From: an uncultured Bacilli bacterium
GTDB lineage: Bacteria; Bacillota_I; Bacilli_A; RF39; UBA660
Assembly: GCA_944363995.1 (NCBI GenBank)
Contig: CALVVV010000005.1
Span: forward strand, 1-30,907
DNA: 30,907 nucleotides
Direction of reading: 5' to 3'
Position 1 is the stretch's first letter. Each line of letters begins with the position of its first letter. Shown here in pieces: positions 17,510-26,294 of the stretch. The notes below the pieces were generated by a model. It searched no databases. It saw nothing but the letters and a program-made list of their open reading frames with translations, and was not told where the DNA came from. The position numbers were made by a program, and so were the translations under genes.

Positions 17510-19409
17510 TATTACCATCTCTTTCAATCATTTTAAATAAATATATTGAAATGTCACTTATTGTCGGTGTATTTGAAATATTAGAAACACAAAAATTATG
17601 ATCTATACTATATCCTAGACTTTCTATTTCGTTTACAATTTCTTTTAATATTATTGTAGTTGTCATTGAATTTTGACATATTTCAAGAAAGAGATCATTA
17701 GAATTTACTTGTTTATTTAACATATCTTTTATTATCTCTTTTATAATTCTTTCTATATCTTCTTTTGAATTAATAGTAAAAGAATCAATTTGGCTTGAGT
17801 TTTTTTCATATAAATGATATTCACCATTCTTATAATTTAAAGATAACTGATACCTCGATATTTTTCCTAGTGTTGTCATAGGAAAATCACTTACTTTTAC
17901 ACACTTACTTATTTCAATACCTAACTTCCTAATAACGCTTTTTCGTATCTCAGCAATCATTTCAATTGGTATTAATGTATCTATGAAAAGTGCTATCTGT
18001 TCTTCTCCATTCTCATTTTCTATAGTTGATATAGCAATATTATTTCTATATTTCATAAAATTACTTTTTATTATTTCTTCAATATCATTATAAAAATAAT
18101 TTTTACCATTTATAGAAATCATTTCTTTATATCTACCTATTATATATAATTCTCCATTGTAAACAAAGCCAATATCACCAGTATCTATTAGATTTTTTTT
18201 GTCTTTTATAGGAATAATTTCTAATTTCTTATTTTTTATTTCAAAATATCCATTTGAATTTGATTTAGATTTAACTTTTATTATCCCGACATGCTTATCT
18301 TTTAATTCATTTCCAGCTAAATCTTCTAATTTTATATTTATATGTGGCAATACAGTTCCCACTGAAACAATGCTATTATCTATATTTTGCTCATCTATTT
18401 CTATTTTATTTCCTATTTCTAAATTCGAATCTGATAAATAAATAGTTGAAACATAATTATCTTCATCTTTAGCAGAAACTGTTAATGTTGATTCGGTTAA
18501 ACCATATGAGGGTGTTAACATTTTCTTTTTCAAACCAAAAGTCTTAAATACTCTGTAAAAATTAGATAATGTTTTTGAATCAACTTTTTCTCCTGCAATA
18601 AAAATAACTCTTAAAGAGGATAAATCGAAACTTATTTTTCTAAATTGATCTGCAGATATAATATTAGATACAATTGAAAGTACTGTACAATTTGATACAG
18701 CTACTGTTACTTTAAATTTTGTTATCAAATTAAACCATAAAATAGGATTTTTTCTAAACAATAATGTATCAATTTGTATTTGCGTCACATTAAAAATTAA
18801 AGGGGTTAAATGAAAACCTGCTAATCCCATATTATGATTTAACGGTAACCAACTAATAAATGAATCACTATTTCTTAATCCATATTTTGATTCAATTCCT
18901 AAAGAATGGGAAATTATATTTTCTTCGCTTAATGTAATACCTTTGGGACTACTTGTTGAACCTGAAGAATATTGTATAAAAACTACATCGTCTGTTTTTC
19001 TTGTGCATATTACGTATTTTTCATCAAAATCATTAAAAATTGAATAATCTATCTTAATTATTTTTTCATCTGAAATCTCTACCGATTCATCAATTAACAT
19101 AAAAACATTTTCTATTTCTAATAATTTTTTATCAATATTTGTTTTATCTAACGGTGTACAAATACATTTAATCTTTCCATATATACATGCCCAAACAGCA
19201 GTTAAATATAGCTCTTTATCATGTACTTTTATAATTAAATAATCGTTTTGATTAATATTGTTTTTTCTTAACCATGTTAAAAAAGAAATAACATGTTCTC
19301 TGAAAAGTGAATATGAGAGAAAATTTTCTTTTCCTAAATTGTTTATGAAAATAATACCTTTACTTTTTTCGTCTTTTAATTCTTCTAGATATTCATATAA
19401 AAATTTCAT
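17502..19409 (-). CDS. Fatty acyl-AMP ligase with C-terminal acyl-carrier domain
   Basis: A 635-residue two-domain protein. Residues 1-530 are an adenylate-forming enzyme: YSSGSTSSPKG 147-157, SWLPLNHNMGL 186-196 (typical of fatty acyl-AMP ligases), SYGLTEST 301-308, TGDIGFVYNGELYIIGRYKE 410-429 and the catalytic-loop Lys516 (TTLGKISR). Residues about 545-630 look like a carrier protein whose phosphopantetheine Ser would be Ser581. The surrounding CQNSM departs from the usual GxDSL (Gly to Cys or Gln, Asp to Asn). It would activate a fatty acid with ATP and load it on its own carrier for the alpha-oxoamine synthase. The ATG overlaps the glycosyltransferase stop as ATGA, preceded by GGAGG. Acyl chain length cannot be read from the sequence. 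Confidence 0.85.
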   Translation of the reverse strand: MKFLYEYLEELKDEKSKGIIFINNLGKENFLSYSLFREHVISFLTWLRKNNINQNDYLIIKVHDKELYLTAVWACIYGKIKCICTPLDKTNIDKKLLEIENVFMLIDESVEISDEKIIKIDYSIFNDFDEKYVICTRKTDDVVFIQYSSGSTSSPKGITLSEENIISHSLGIESKYGLRNSDSFISWLPLNHNMGLAGFHLTPLIFNVTQIQIDTLLFRKNPILWFNLITKFKVTVAVSNCTVLSIVSNIISADQFRKISFDLSSLRVIFIAGEKVDSKTLSNFYRVFKTFGLKKKMLTPSYGLTESTLTVSAKDEDNYVSTIYLSDSNLEIGNKIEIDEQNIDNSIVSVGTVLPHINIKLEDLAGNELKDKHVGIIKVKSKSNSNGYFEIKNKKLEIIPIKDKKNLIDTGDIGFVYNGELYIIGRYKEMISINGKNYFYNDIEEIIKSNFMKYRNNIAISTIENENGEEQIALFIDTLIPIEMIAEIRKSVIRKLGIEISKCVKVSDFPMTTLGKISRYQLSLNYKNGEYHLYEKNSSQIDSFTINSKEDIERIIKEIIKDMLNKQVNSNDLFLEICQNSMTTTIILKEIVNEIESLGYSIDHNFCVSNISNTPTISDISIYLFKMIERDGNND

Positions 19410-20662
19410 ACTATACCTCCTTTATATTTCGTAATACTTTGCTCTATAAATTCATCTAAGTCTTGTATATTCCTTTTTGATCTGACCTTTTCAGCATATT
19501 TTGTTACATTAAGCTTATATATTTCATTATTAGTTATTTCTATTAAATAGTTTTTTAATTTTTTCTTAATTGAAGAATTAAATGGTTGTACTTTTAAACA
19601 TATCTTTTTATCAACGCAATAATCAGCATTTAACTCTTGTTCTGCATGCATTGGGATTGATATAAAAGGAATTTCAGCATTTATTGTTGAAAAAACAGTG
19701 CCTAATCCACCATGAATTATTGCAGCATCAAATAATGGCAAAACATCTTTTGTAGGTATCCAATCTGTAATAATAAAATTTTTAGGTTTTTTTATTCCTA
19801 ATTCTTCTATCTTTTTCTGCATGGGTGTAATAAAAATATAGTCTTGCATTAAAGATAATTCTAAAATAATATTTTTTATAATCTTTAGTATTCCTGATGA
19901 TCCCATTGCAAAATAGATTATCTTTTTATCTTTATGATTTTTTCTTATTTCATCCATATCAAAAGGTACTTCACCTTTTAAATCAGCATAAATTGCACCA
20001 GTATAGAAATGTGGAGTTAAGACATTCAAGTCTTCTACAAACCCCTCTGGTTCTGTCATTATTGTATAATCTCCTGACCACCATTCTTCATACCCTTTAA
20101 AGGATTTTAGATTATATGATTTCATAACGCAATTGTATGGAGAAATAATATTTTTAATATATAGCTTTGCCATTATTTTTGTAAGAATCACTTGAATGTC
20201 GTTTAAATGATACTTATCAGAATTGAAAATATTAACTTTTCCAATTCTTGTTGCTGTTTCACACAACCAAGTAGAATGCCCTATACTAAATAAAGGGATT
20301 TTTGCTATTCGTGCAGAAATAAATGAACTAAAATTAAGTGCACTAATTATCGCATCAGGATGAATAGTATCAAACAACTCTAATTCAGAAATTACTTGTT
20401 CTCTTATTTCTTTTATTGTAAAATAACTACCAAATTTTTCGCATCTATCTATCTCATATAAATGTCTTATTTTTTTCTTATCAATCATAGGTTTAAGATG
20501 TATAATCTTAAACCCCTCATTTTCAACTACGTATTCATAATCGCCACCAAAACTAAAAAAAATAACATTATAGGTTGATTTAAGATTCTTTGCAATTTCT
20601 ACAGCTAATGATGTTTCCCCCATATTCCAAAAAGCACAGGAAATTAAAATATTTCTACCCAT
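19406..20662 (-). CDS. GT1-type (GT-B) glycosyltransferase
   Basis: A 418-residue UGT/MGT-like glycosyltransferase expected to move a sugar from a UDP- or TDP-sugar to a small acceptor. The C-terminal donor-binding motif HGGLGTVFST (317-326), followed by PMHAEQELNA (337-346), is characteristic, and the first strand MGRNILISCAFWNMGE is a Rossmann start. The N-terminal acceptor domain is diverged. The ATG follows the amidinotransferase stop by one base and the gene ends in a 4-bp overlap with the ligase gene, so it is coupled to both. The likely acceptor is the amidinated lipid product; donor and linkage are unknown. Confidence 0.85.
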   Translation of the reverse strand: MGRNILISCAFWNMGETSLAVEIAKNLKSTYNVIFFSFGGDYEYVVENEGFKIIHLKPMIDKKKIRHLYEIDRCEKFGSYFTIKEIREQVISELELFDTIHPDAIISALNFSSFISARIAKIPLFSIGHSTWLCETATRIGKVNIFNSDKYHLNDIQVILTKIMAKLYIKNIISPYNCVMKSYNLKSFKGYEEWWSGDYTIMTEPEGFVEDLNVLTPHFYTGAIYADLKGEVPFDMDEIRKNHKDKKIIYFAMGSSGILKIIKNIILELSLMQDYIFITPMQKKIEELGIKKPKNFIITDWIPTKDVLPLFDAAIIHGGLGTVFSTINAEIPFISIPMHAEQELNADYCVDKKICLKVQPFNSSIKKKLKNYLIEITNNEIYKLNVTKYAEKVRSKRNIQDLDEFIEQSITKYKGGIV

Positions 20663-20663
20663 A

Positions 20664-21743
20664 TTAATAAGTCTCCAGTTTACTACTTCTTCTAATATCT
20701 AAAGTAACACAATGAAATGCACCACCAAATGCTCCTAATGCTATCAAACTGCATGGTATAGGTTTAAAACCCCATTTTTTTAATGCTTCTATCATAGGGG
20801 TTTGAGTTTTTTCTACTAAGACACGCTCCTTATCAATAAGTAATATATTCATATTTAACCATGTGCTACACATTGTAGCATTTTCATTAAAGAGTCCACC
20901 ATCAACTAATAAAGGTTCAGGTGCAACAAGAATTTCATAATCATCAAAAATTGGAGGAAGTTCATTAATATCAATATATTTTGGATTAATTAAAATCTTC
21001 TTTGGTCCCATAGGAATTAAAGTTGTATCAATATGCATTGGTTGATGACTTTTGGTTGGAATTCTATGAATTTTATATTTATCTCCTAAGTGTCGCTCTA
21101 ACCATTTTACTCCTTCTTCATTTGTCACATTTCCCATAGTAACAAAAATGTCTTTGCCAGCTCTAACAAAATCAGCTGCATCAAAAACTATTTCACTTTC
21201 ATTGATAACATATTCCATTTCATTTAAACTGGCTGGAACTTTATACTTTTTATTATATAAACTATCTTTTAATAATGGTCTAGGTGCAGAAGTCCATTTT
21301 GCACCTTGATCAAAATATTCTTTGAATATTTCATAATATGCCTCCCTTTCAAAATATCTATTTCTCCAAGACATTGGTGCTTCAATAATTTCATCACCAA
21401 TCACTAAAAAACAGTCTCTCGGACAAGCTAATGTATGACCTCTTGATTTCCAGTTAGGTGTTTTAACCCTTTTGTGATGTTTTATTCTATTTGGTCTTCT
21501 TACTTTTACTCCCTCTGCCTCTAGTATTTTAACTAATTCTTCTAATTCTTCTCTTGCTTGCTTAAGAAAAAATCTATCTGGTTTTCTCGGCAATCCACCT
21601 AAAAATCTCATCAAGTTATACATTCTTTGTGGTGTACCACCAAGCAAAGAAATATGATGTTCTGGGAAAATACTATCTTCCACATGTCCTACTATAACTT
21701 CCTCTAATTTATCCCACTCATTATGTGAATTAACTATGCTCAT
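20664..21743 (-). CDS. Glycine-amidinotransferase-family enzyme (AGAT/SxtG-like)
   Basis: A 359-residue amidinotransferase predicted to transfer the amidino group of arginine to an amine, releasing ornithine. ACPRDCFLV (106-114), EAPMSWRNRYFEREAYYEIF (121-140), FDAADFVRAG (187-196), PMHIDTT (235-241) and GGAFHCVTLDIRR (340-352) follow the animal/bacterial AGAT pattern closely. The catalytic set Asp188, His237 and Cys345 is intact, and the Asp-His spacing of 49 equals my recollection of the human enzyme. The ATG at 21743 is chosen because GGGGAGG lies 7 bp upstream; an in-frame TTG at 21749 is less likely. In this operon the acceptor is probably the aminoketone amine rather than glycine, which is inference. 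Its closest pathway analogues are SxtG and CyrA. Confidence 0.92.
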   Translation of the reverse strand: MSIVNSHNEWDKLEEVIVGHVEDSIFPEHHISLLGGTPQRMYNLMRFLGGLPRKPDRFFLKQAREELEELVKILEAEGVKVRRPNRIKHHKRVKTPNWKSRGHTLACPRDCFLVIGDEIIEAPMSWRNRYFEREAYYEIFKEYFDQGAKWTSAPRPLLKDSLYNKKYKVPASLNEMEYVINESEIVFDAADFVRAGKDIFVTMGNVTNEEGVKWLERHLGDKYKIHRIPTKSHQPMHIDTTLIPMGPKKILINPKYIDINELPPIFDDYEILVAPEPLLVDGGLFNENATMCSTWLNMNILLIDKERVLVEKTQTPMIEALKKWGFKPIPCSLIALGAFGGAFHCVTLDIRRSSKLETY

Positions 21744-21756
21744 AAACAATCCTCCC

Positions 21757-23647
21757 CTATATTATTTCTAATTCCTTTCCTATTTTTTCTAACAAATAAA
21801 CCAATCTATCTAATTGATTTTTAGTGTGATTAGCCATTACACTTATTCGTATTCTTGAAAGCTCTTTCGGAACAGCTGGATATAAAACTAAATTTACATA
21901 TACACCATTTTTGTGTAAATATCTGCATACTGCTTTTGTCTTTTGATCATCTCCGATAATAATTGGAAAAATTGCAGTTTCTGACTTTCCTAAATTAAAT
22001 CCCAAATTCAATAACTTTTCCTTTAAGTAAAAAATGTTATCCCATAATTCAGCTCTAAGCTTTTTATCATTTTGTATTATATCTAATGCAGCGATAATAG
22101 ATGCACTTGCTTGTGGTGTAATAGCTGTAGAAAACATATATGGTCTAGAATAATATCTAATCATTTCTACTAATTCTTTTGACGAAGCAATAAAGCCACC
22201 CACTGAACCAATACCTTTACTAAAAGTTCCCGCTACAATATCAACTTTTCCCTCTAGATTAAAATATTCTGGCGTGCCTTTACCATTTTTTCCTATAACA
22301 CCCGTGGCATGTGCTTCATCCACCATCACAAATGCGTTATATTTTTTCGCTAAATTTACTATCTGATCCAATGGCGCTATATCACCATCCATCGAATAAA
22401 CACCATCTACAATAACCAAAACTGTATTATATTTATTTTGAGATCGTTTTAGGATTCTTTCTAAATGTTTCATGTCATTATGTAAAAAGTACTCTATATT
22501 AGTATTCTTGCATCCATCAACTATACTTGCATGCACATACATATCTAAAATTGCTAAATCATTCCTTTTTAATAGTGATAGAAGTGTTCCACAATTTGAT
22601 CCAAATCCTGAAGAATATGCAATACTAGCTTCACATCCTTTAAATTCTGCAATTTTATTTTCTAACTCGATATGTAAATCTGTTGTACCTCCTAAAATGG
22701 GAACGCTTCCTGACCCAGAACCATATTTTTTTAAAGCATTAATACCTGCTTCAATAGTTTTTGGATGTTTTGTTAAATTTAAATAATCATTTGAAGCAAA
22801 ATAAATCATTTTTTTTATTGTATTTGAATAAATATCAAATATTTCAACTTCTGGTGATGACCCATTTAAAGAAATTCTTCTTGTAAATAAATTTTCATTT
22901 TCATACTCGTATTTTAAATACTTATATGCTATTCTAGCTCTATCAAAGATATTTCCTTCACTAATTTCTTCTATTTTAGAAAAATTTAGATTTTCTATCT
23001 CATACATATCCATATAAATTTCATCCTCCAATTCTTTTTTATTAATTTCTTTAATTTCTATTTTTGCATTTTTAACATCTGAACTAATACAACATATAAG
23101 ATTTTCAAAAATATATGGATAATAAAAATATAACTTTTTATTATTTATTTTATAATATGTTTTATATTTCAAATCTGATAAAGACTGATCTGGAAAAGAA
23201 ATCAAGCCTGTTCCTAACAATTTGTACAAGCTTTCTATTTGACACCATCTTTCAAAATAATATTTTATACATTCCTCTTCATTTATAAATTTTTTTTTGT
23301 CTTTTCTAACAATCTTAGGTAGTATGTTTATTAAATAATCTAATTGAAATTTTAATGTAGATGATTCTTCAATATCTATTCCAACTTTTGAATTGCTAAA
23401 TGCAACAAATAAATAGTTTTCTGATTTTGATACACTGTGTTCTATTTGTGGATATAATAAATAAACTTTCCCATAACGATTTTTTGTAAATAATATATTC
23501 TCTATTTTAAATATTTTTTTTATAAGAAATCCTAATAGAACATTTGAAGTTATAAAATATTCCTTGTAATCCTTAATATAAAAAACTTTTATATCATTAG
23601 GAAAACAAATAAAATCCAGTATTACATATTCTTTTATTTCTGTTCAT
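21757..23647 (-). pseudogene. Phosphopantetheinyl transferase - alpha-oxoamine synthase fusion with start-proximal frameshift
   Basis: One open frame from 23643 to 21757 encodes two domains. The first resembles Sfp-type phosphopantetheinyl transferases: SVSKSENYLFVAFS, VGIDIE (23385-23368) and FERWCQIESLYKLLGTGL (around 23247-23221). The second is a BioF/Kbl/SxtA-like PLP enzyme: FASNDYLNLTKHP, GSGSGSVPILGGTTDLH, DEAHATGVIGKNGKG and the PLP lysine in GTFSKGIG (codon at 22218-22216). It would condense acyl-carrier with an amino acid to an alpha-aminoketone. The only well-placed start, ATG 23647 nine bases after AGGAGG, is out of frame: a TGA (23646-23644) precedes the open frame and one base must be lost to join them. 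The first in-frame start otherwise is TTG 23229, which would remove nearly all of the transferase domain. Two usual transferase residues are changed (His to Lys in SVSKS, Lys to Ile before the Glu of WCQIE). The synthase domain looks intact. Confidence 0.8.
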
Positions 23648-23656
23648 TTGACAAAA

Positions 23657-23662
23657 CCTCCT
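23657..23662 (-). promoter_or_regulatory. Ribosome binding site of the biosynthetic operon
   Basis: AGGAGG (read on the minus strand) lies nine bases before ATG 23647. It matters because it points to a start that is out of frame with the transferase-synthase fusion, which supports a real frameshift rather than a late TTG start. Confidence 0.7.
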
Positions 23663-23986
23663 TTAAATATATATTATCTAAAAATAAACTGAAATAAATA
23701 TTAATTGTACAAACTACAAAAAAACTGATTAAACTGCTTTAAATCAACTTTTTTAATCAAAAAAAGTGTTTTATATTCAATTTTTCTTTACAAATATGTA
23801 TATAGCTTTGTAAACTAAAATTGAAAGGAGGATAATAATCTAATAATCAATTGCAAATTAAATTATTTTTTTATCTTGATACTATCCGAATTGGATATCA
23901 ATTTTCCTTTTTGGATATATAAATAGATTAATGTTCTTGTCTCTGCTAATAATATATTAAATATAGATTAGAAAGAGATGATTAAC
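23663..23986. other. Divergent control region between the biosynthetic operon and the XRE gene
   Basis: About 320 bp with no gene. The minus-strand leader has an AT-rich stretch (candidate -10 TAATAT near 23672) and two CAGTTT copies 9 bp apart around 23726-23745. The plus-strand side carries the TATCC/GGATA palindrome near 23890. An orphan AAAGGAGG at 23824-23831 has no start codon after it. Confidence 0.45.
23883..23917. promoter_or_regulatory. Candidate operator for the XRE regulator
   Basis: TATCC-GAATT-GGATA (23883-23897) is a 5-bp-arm palindrome, and a second GGATA half-site follows at 23913-23917, exactly 20 bp after the first. It lies 70-100 bp upstream of the XRE gene in a divergent control region, as expected for an autoregulated repressor. 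No binding is shown. Confidence 0.4.
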
Positions 23987-24328
23987 ATGAAAGATATTGG
24001 TTCAATTTTATTAAAATATATTTTAGCAAATAATTATACACAAACTTCATTTGCAAAAAAGATGAATATCAGCTTAAGTACATTAAATAAATATATATTG
24101 AATAAACGACAAATACCACTTGATAATCTAATTCGTTTTGCAATTGAACTTAATTTTTCGCTAGATTATGCTTTGGGAATTATGACTGATGAATCAAATA
24201 AAATTACTAAACAAGAATATGATTTAATAATGCAACTTAGAAAAATTGACCCAAAAGACTACAAAATTGTTTATGAGTCTATTTCTAATTTATTAGAATT
24301 ACTTAACAAAAATGAGACCAACCAATGA
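23987..24328 (+). CDS. XRE-family helix-turn-helix regulator
   Basis: A 113-residue DNA-binding protein with an N-terminal HTH of the Cro/cI type (about 5-60). The turn and recognition helix read TQTSFAKKMNISLSTLNKYI, followed by LDNLIRFAIELNFSLDYALG, typical of this family. The C-terminal half is helical and may dimerise. The start ATG 23987 is preferred (AAAGAG 9 bp upstream); ATG 23978 lies within the purine-rich site. It is divergent from the biosynthetic operon and is the most direct candidate for its repressor or activator, though phage- or element-type control is equally common for such proteins. Confidence 0.8.
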   Translation: MKDIGSILLKYILANNYTQTSFAKKMNISLSTLNKYILNKRQIPLDNLIRFAIELNFSLDYALGIMTDESNKITKQEYDLIMQLRKIDPKDYKIVYESISNLLELLNKNETNQ

Positions 24329-24533
24329 ACAACAAGTTATAAAAAAAACTCTTTTATTTCTTTTAAAAACCAATTATTTGTCAGATTATGAAAAAAACTT
24401 AGATAGTTTAATTGCTGAGCAAGGGATAGATAGTGTTTTTGATACACTATATAAATTATTCTGTTCTTATGGAGATGTAATACCAAAAAGCAAAAAAATC
24501 ATCGATATTATTCAAAAACATAGTCAGGATTAA
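24312..24533 (+). CDS. Small hypothetical protein coupled to the XRE gene
   Basis: A 73-residue acidic/basic helical protein whose ATG lies 17 bp inside the end of the XRE gene, so it is translationally coupled. It has no signal peptide, membrane segment or motif I recognise. It may act with the regulator. Confidence 0.5.
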   Translation: MRPTNEQQVIKKTLLFLLKTNYLSDYEKNLDSLIAEQGIDSVFDTLYKLFCSYGDVIPKSKKIIDIIQKHSQD

Positions 24534-24670
24534 TAATATATTTACATTAAATAAAAGATTTAGTGTTTCTGTTTTTCAATTAAAAAGTATAAATATTAAT
24601 TATACTCTTACTTTATTTAGGAAAAAATATTTTATCAAAAGAGGATTTGAAAATATTGATCAATTATTAA

Positions 24671-24693
24671 GGTAATTTAAAATCTGGCGTTGT
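24671..24693 (+). repeat. Left terminal inverted repeat of the IS
   Basis: A 23-bp end that pairs with 26271-26294, differing by one inserted A and one C/T change. Weaker similarity continues inward (TTTAAAGTT and CTTTGAAAAA blocks on both ends). Confidence 0.75.
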
Positions 24694-24761
24694 GGATTTC
24701 TAAAAAATTTTAAAGTTCGCACTTTGAAAAAAAACCTAAGTAATTACGTTGTATTAATGAA

Positions 24762-24788
24762 ACGACCTAGAGACTAGGCCGTTTTTTT
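24762..24788. terminator. Hairpin at the transposase 3' side
   Basis: ACGACCT and AGGCCGT form an imperfect 7-bp stem followed by T7. It is the counterpart of the perfect hairpin at 5254-5279 and probably limits transcription into or out of the IS. Confidence 0.45.
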
Positions 24789-24886
24789 GACGTTTAATAC
24801 TTTCTATTTTATTTTCTTTTTTGGAGTTCCTGTTTTTCTTATTTTATGTACATCCAATATCTTTTCACTTTATGTTTTATACTTGT

Positions 24887-26148
24887 TTAAAACACTCGAT
24901 TCCTAAGCCTATTAAAATTTGTATATCCATTCGCTGATCTTAATATGATTTTTACTATCCTATCTCTTCCTTCTGTTGGTCCATTTGATAATTTTCTTCC
25001 ATCCGATGTATGAAATGAATTGATGATTTTTTCTTTCCAATTTTCTAGTGTCATAGCTATATGTCTCATGTATTCTATATCACTGAATTTATATTCGGTA
25101 ATAACCGTTTCTAATAATTTCTTTCTAAAATCCATATCATTATTCGCATCACAGAATATGCAATACAGTTCCTTAAGGTCATATGCCTGTTTTAGTTTAG
25201 AATCAATTTTTCGAGAATCATATCTAATATCTGTTCTTCAGTATATTTCATCCTAAAATGCCTGTCTTTGTCTGCTCTGGTGTCATTGATATCAAGTGAA
25301 TTTTTGAATAACAGATTGTTTTTATATTTTAAAAGATACTATTCATCTGATTTCTTGTTTTCGCTGTATTTATTAATGACATCACATTTTATTCGGTTCA
25401 GTGCATTGTTTATGATTTTCATGATATGAAATCTATCAGCACATATCAGTGCATGTGGAAGATAAGTTTTGACGATGTCTCTGTAGTTATCATAGAGATC
25501 CATGGATACATACTTCACTCTTTCTCTTTCGTGCTGAGGAATATTTCTAAAATGCGATTTTAGGTTTGCTTTTTTTCTTGAGGGAAGGACATTAATGACC
25601 ATGCATTTTTAAAATTGATGAGAAGGCAGAAATGAAGGCGAAATATTTATTTTCGACTTTCCTTGAGAAATAGAACTCATCCATGCAAATGACCTCAGAT
25701 AAAGGCTTCCTTTCAATTTGAACATGTTCGTCAAATATGGTTTGAACCATAATAGAAGAAAGATTTGTTTTTCTTGCGACCATGGAAAAGGTCTGCTTAT
25801 AATCTTTTAAAAGGATAAGAACATTTTTAACGGCTTCATTAGTAAATGAGAACTTTGGAATGGGTTAGGCTCACTTTTTGTAACCCTGCAAAGCGGACAG
25901 ATATATCTTCTTCTTTTGTAGTTAACAGTTGTATGATAGGAAATAAAAATGGAATGATCCAAGCGTGTGAAACCATAGATCTGAATCTTGGTAATATATC
26001 TGCCACATCTAAGGCAAAAGACACCTCTGAACACAAAATAATAGGAATGATTATTCTTGAAAGCATAGTCAACGGATTCAAGATTATCAACTTTAATATT
26101 GAGAGTTCTTATGATATCTATTATAGATAGGCGAGTGCCTCCCTTCAT
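24887..26148 (-). pseudogene. ISL3-family transposase, multiply frameshifted
   Basis: Pieces in several minus-strand frames add up to one ISL3 transposase. The N-terminal zinc-finger part has FCLRCGRY...YICPLCR (about 26030-25880). A middle piece (25783-25592) has VICMDEFYFSRK, containing a DDE-type Asp. A further piece (25602-25339) has DRFHIMKIINNALNRIK. A C-terminal piece (25135-24887) has SNGPTEGRDRIVK...NFNRLRNRVF, the typical end with the catalytic-type Glu. At least three frameshifts or stops separate them (near 25860, 25600 and 25340-25135). The protein cannot be made; the ends could still move if a related transposase is supplied elsewhere. Confidence 0.8.
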
Positions 26149-26270
26149 GTATGAATTAAACGTCAAACATATTCTAACATGATAGTTTTTATTATACACA
26201 AAAAAGGCACCACGCTAAAATTTAAAGGCTGTTTTTCAAAGCAACGTATAAACTTTAAAGGGTCCCCCCT

Positions 26271-26294
26271 ACAACACCAGATTTTTAAATTACC
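26271..26294 (-). repeat. Right terminal inverted repeat of the IS
   Basis: A 24-bp end matching the left repeat in inverse orientation, followed immediately by the ATTATTAA duplication (26295-26302). Confidence 0.75.

Larger units (their letters stand above)
24671..26294. mobile_element. ISL3-family insertion sequence with 8-bp target duplication
   Basis: A 1624-bp element. Its ends are imperfect inverted repeats: GGTAATTTAAAATCTGGCGT at 24671 and the reverse complement of 26294-26271, GGTAATTTAAAAATCTGGTG, continuing GTTGT on both sides. ATTATTAA occurs directly outside each end (24663-24670 and 26295-26302), an 8-bp target-site duplication as is usual for ISL3. The decayed transposase inside is also of ISL3 type. 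It sits between the small XRE partner gene and the agr locus. Confidence 0.85.

Noticed and set aside
21757..23229. TTG at 23229 as the start of a stand-alone synthase
   Set aside because: It lies inside the FERWCQIESLYK motif of the transferase domain and has no ribosome binding site; the frame is open for another 410 bases upstream.
23726..23745. Two CAGTTT copies as an AgrA binding site
   Set aside because: Spacing of 9 bp and sequence do not fit the LytTR direct-repeat pattern with about 12 bp between boxes.
23824..23880. Small gene after the orphan AAAGGAGG
   Set aside because: No start codon within usable distance; the next TTG is 19 bases away and yields only 24 residues.
24540..24675. 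Open stretch reading FRKKYFIKRGFENIDQLLR before the IS
   Set aside because: No start codon and no ribosome binding site; it ends inside the IS tip. It could be a broken gene end but support is too thin.
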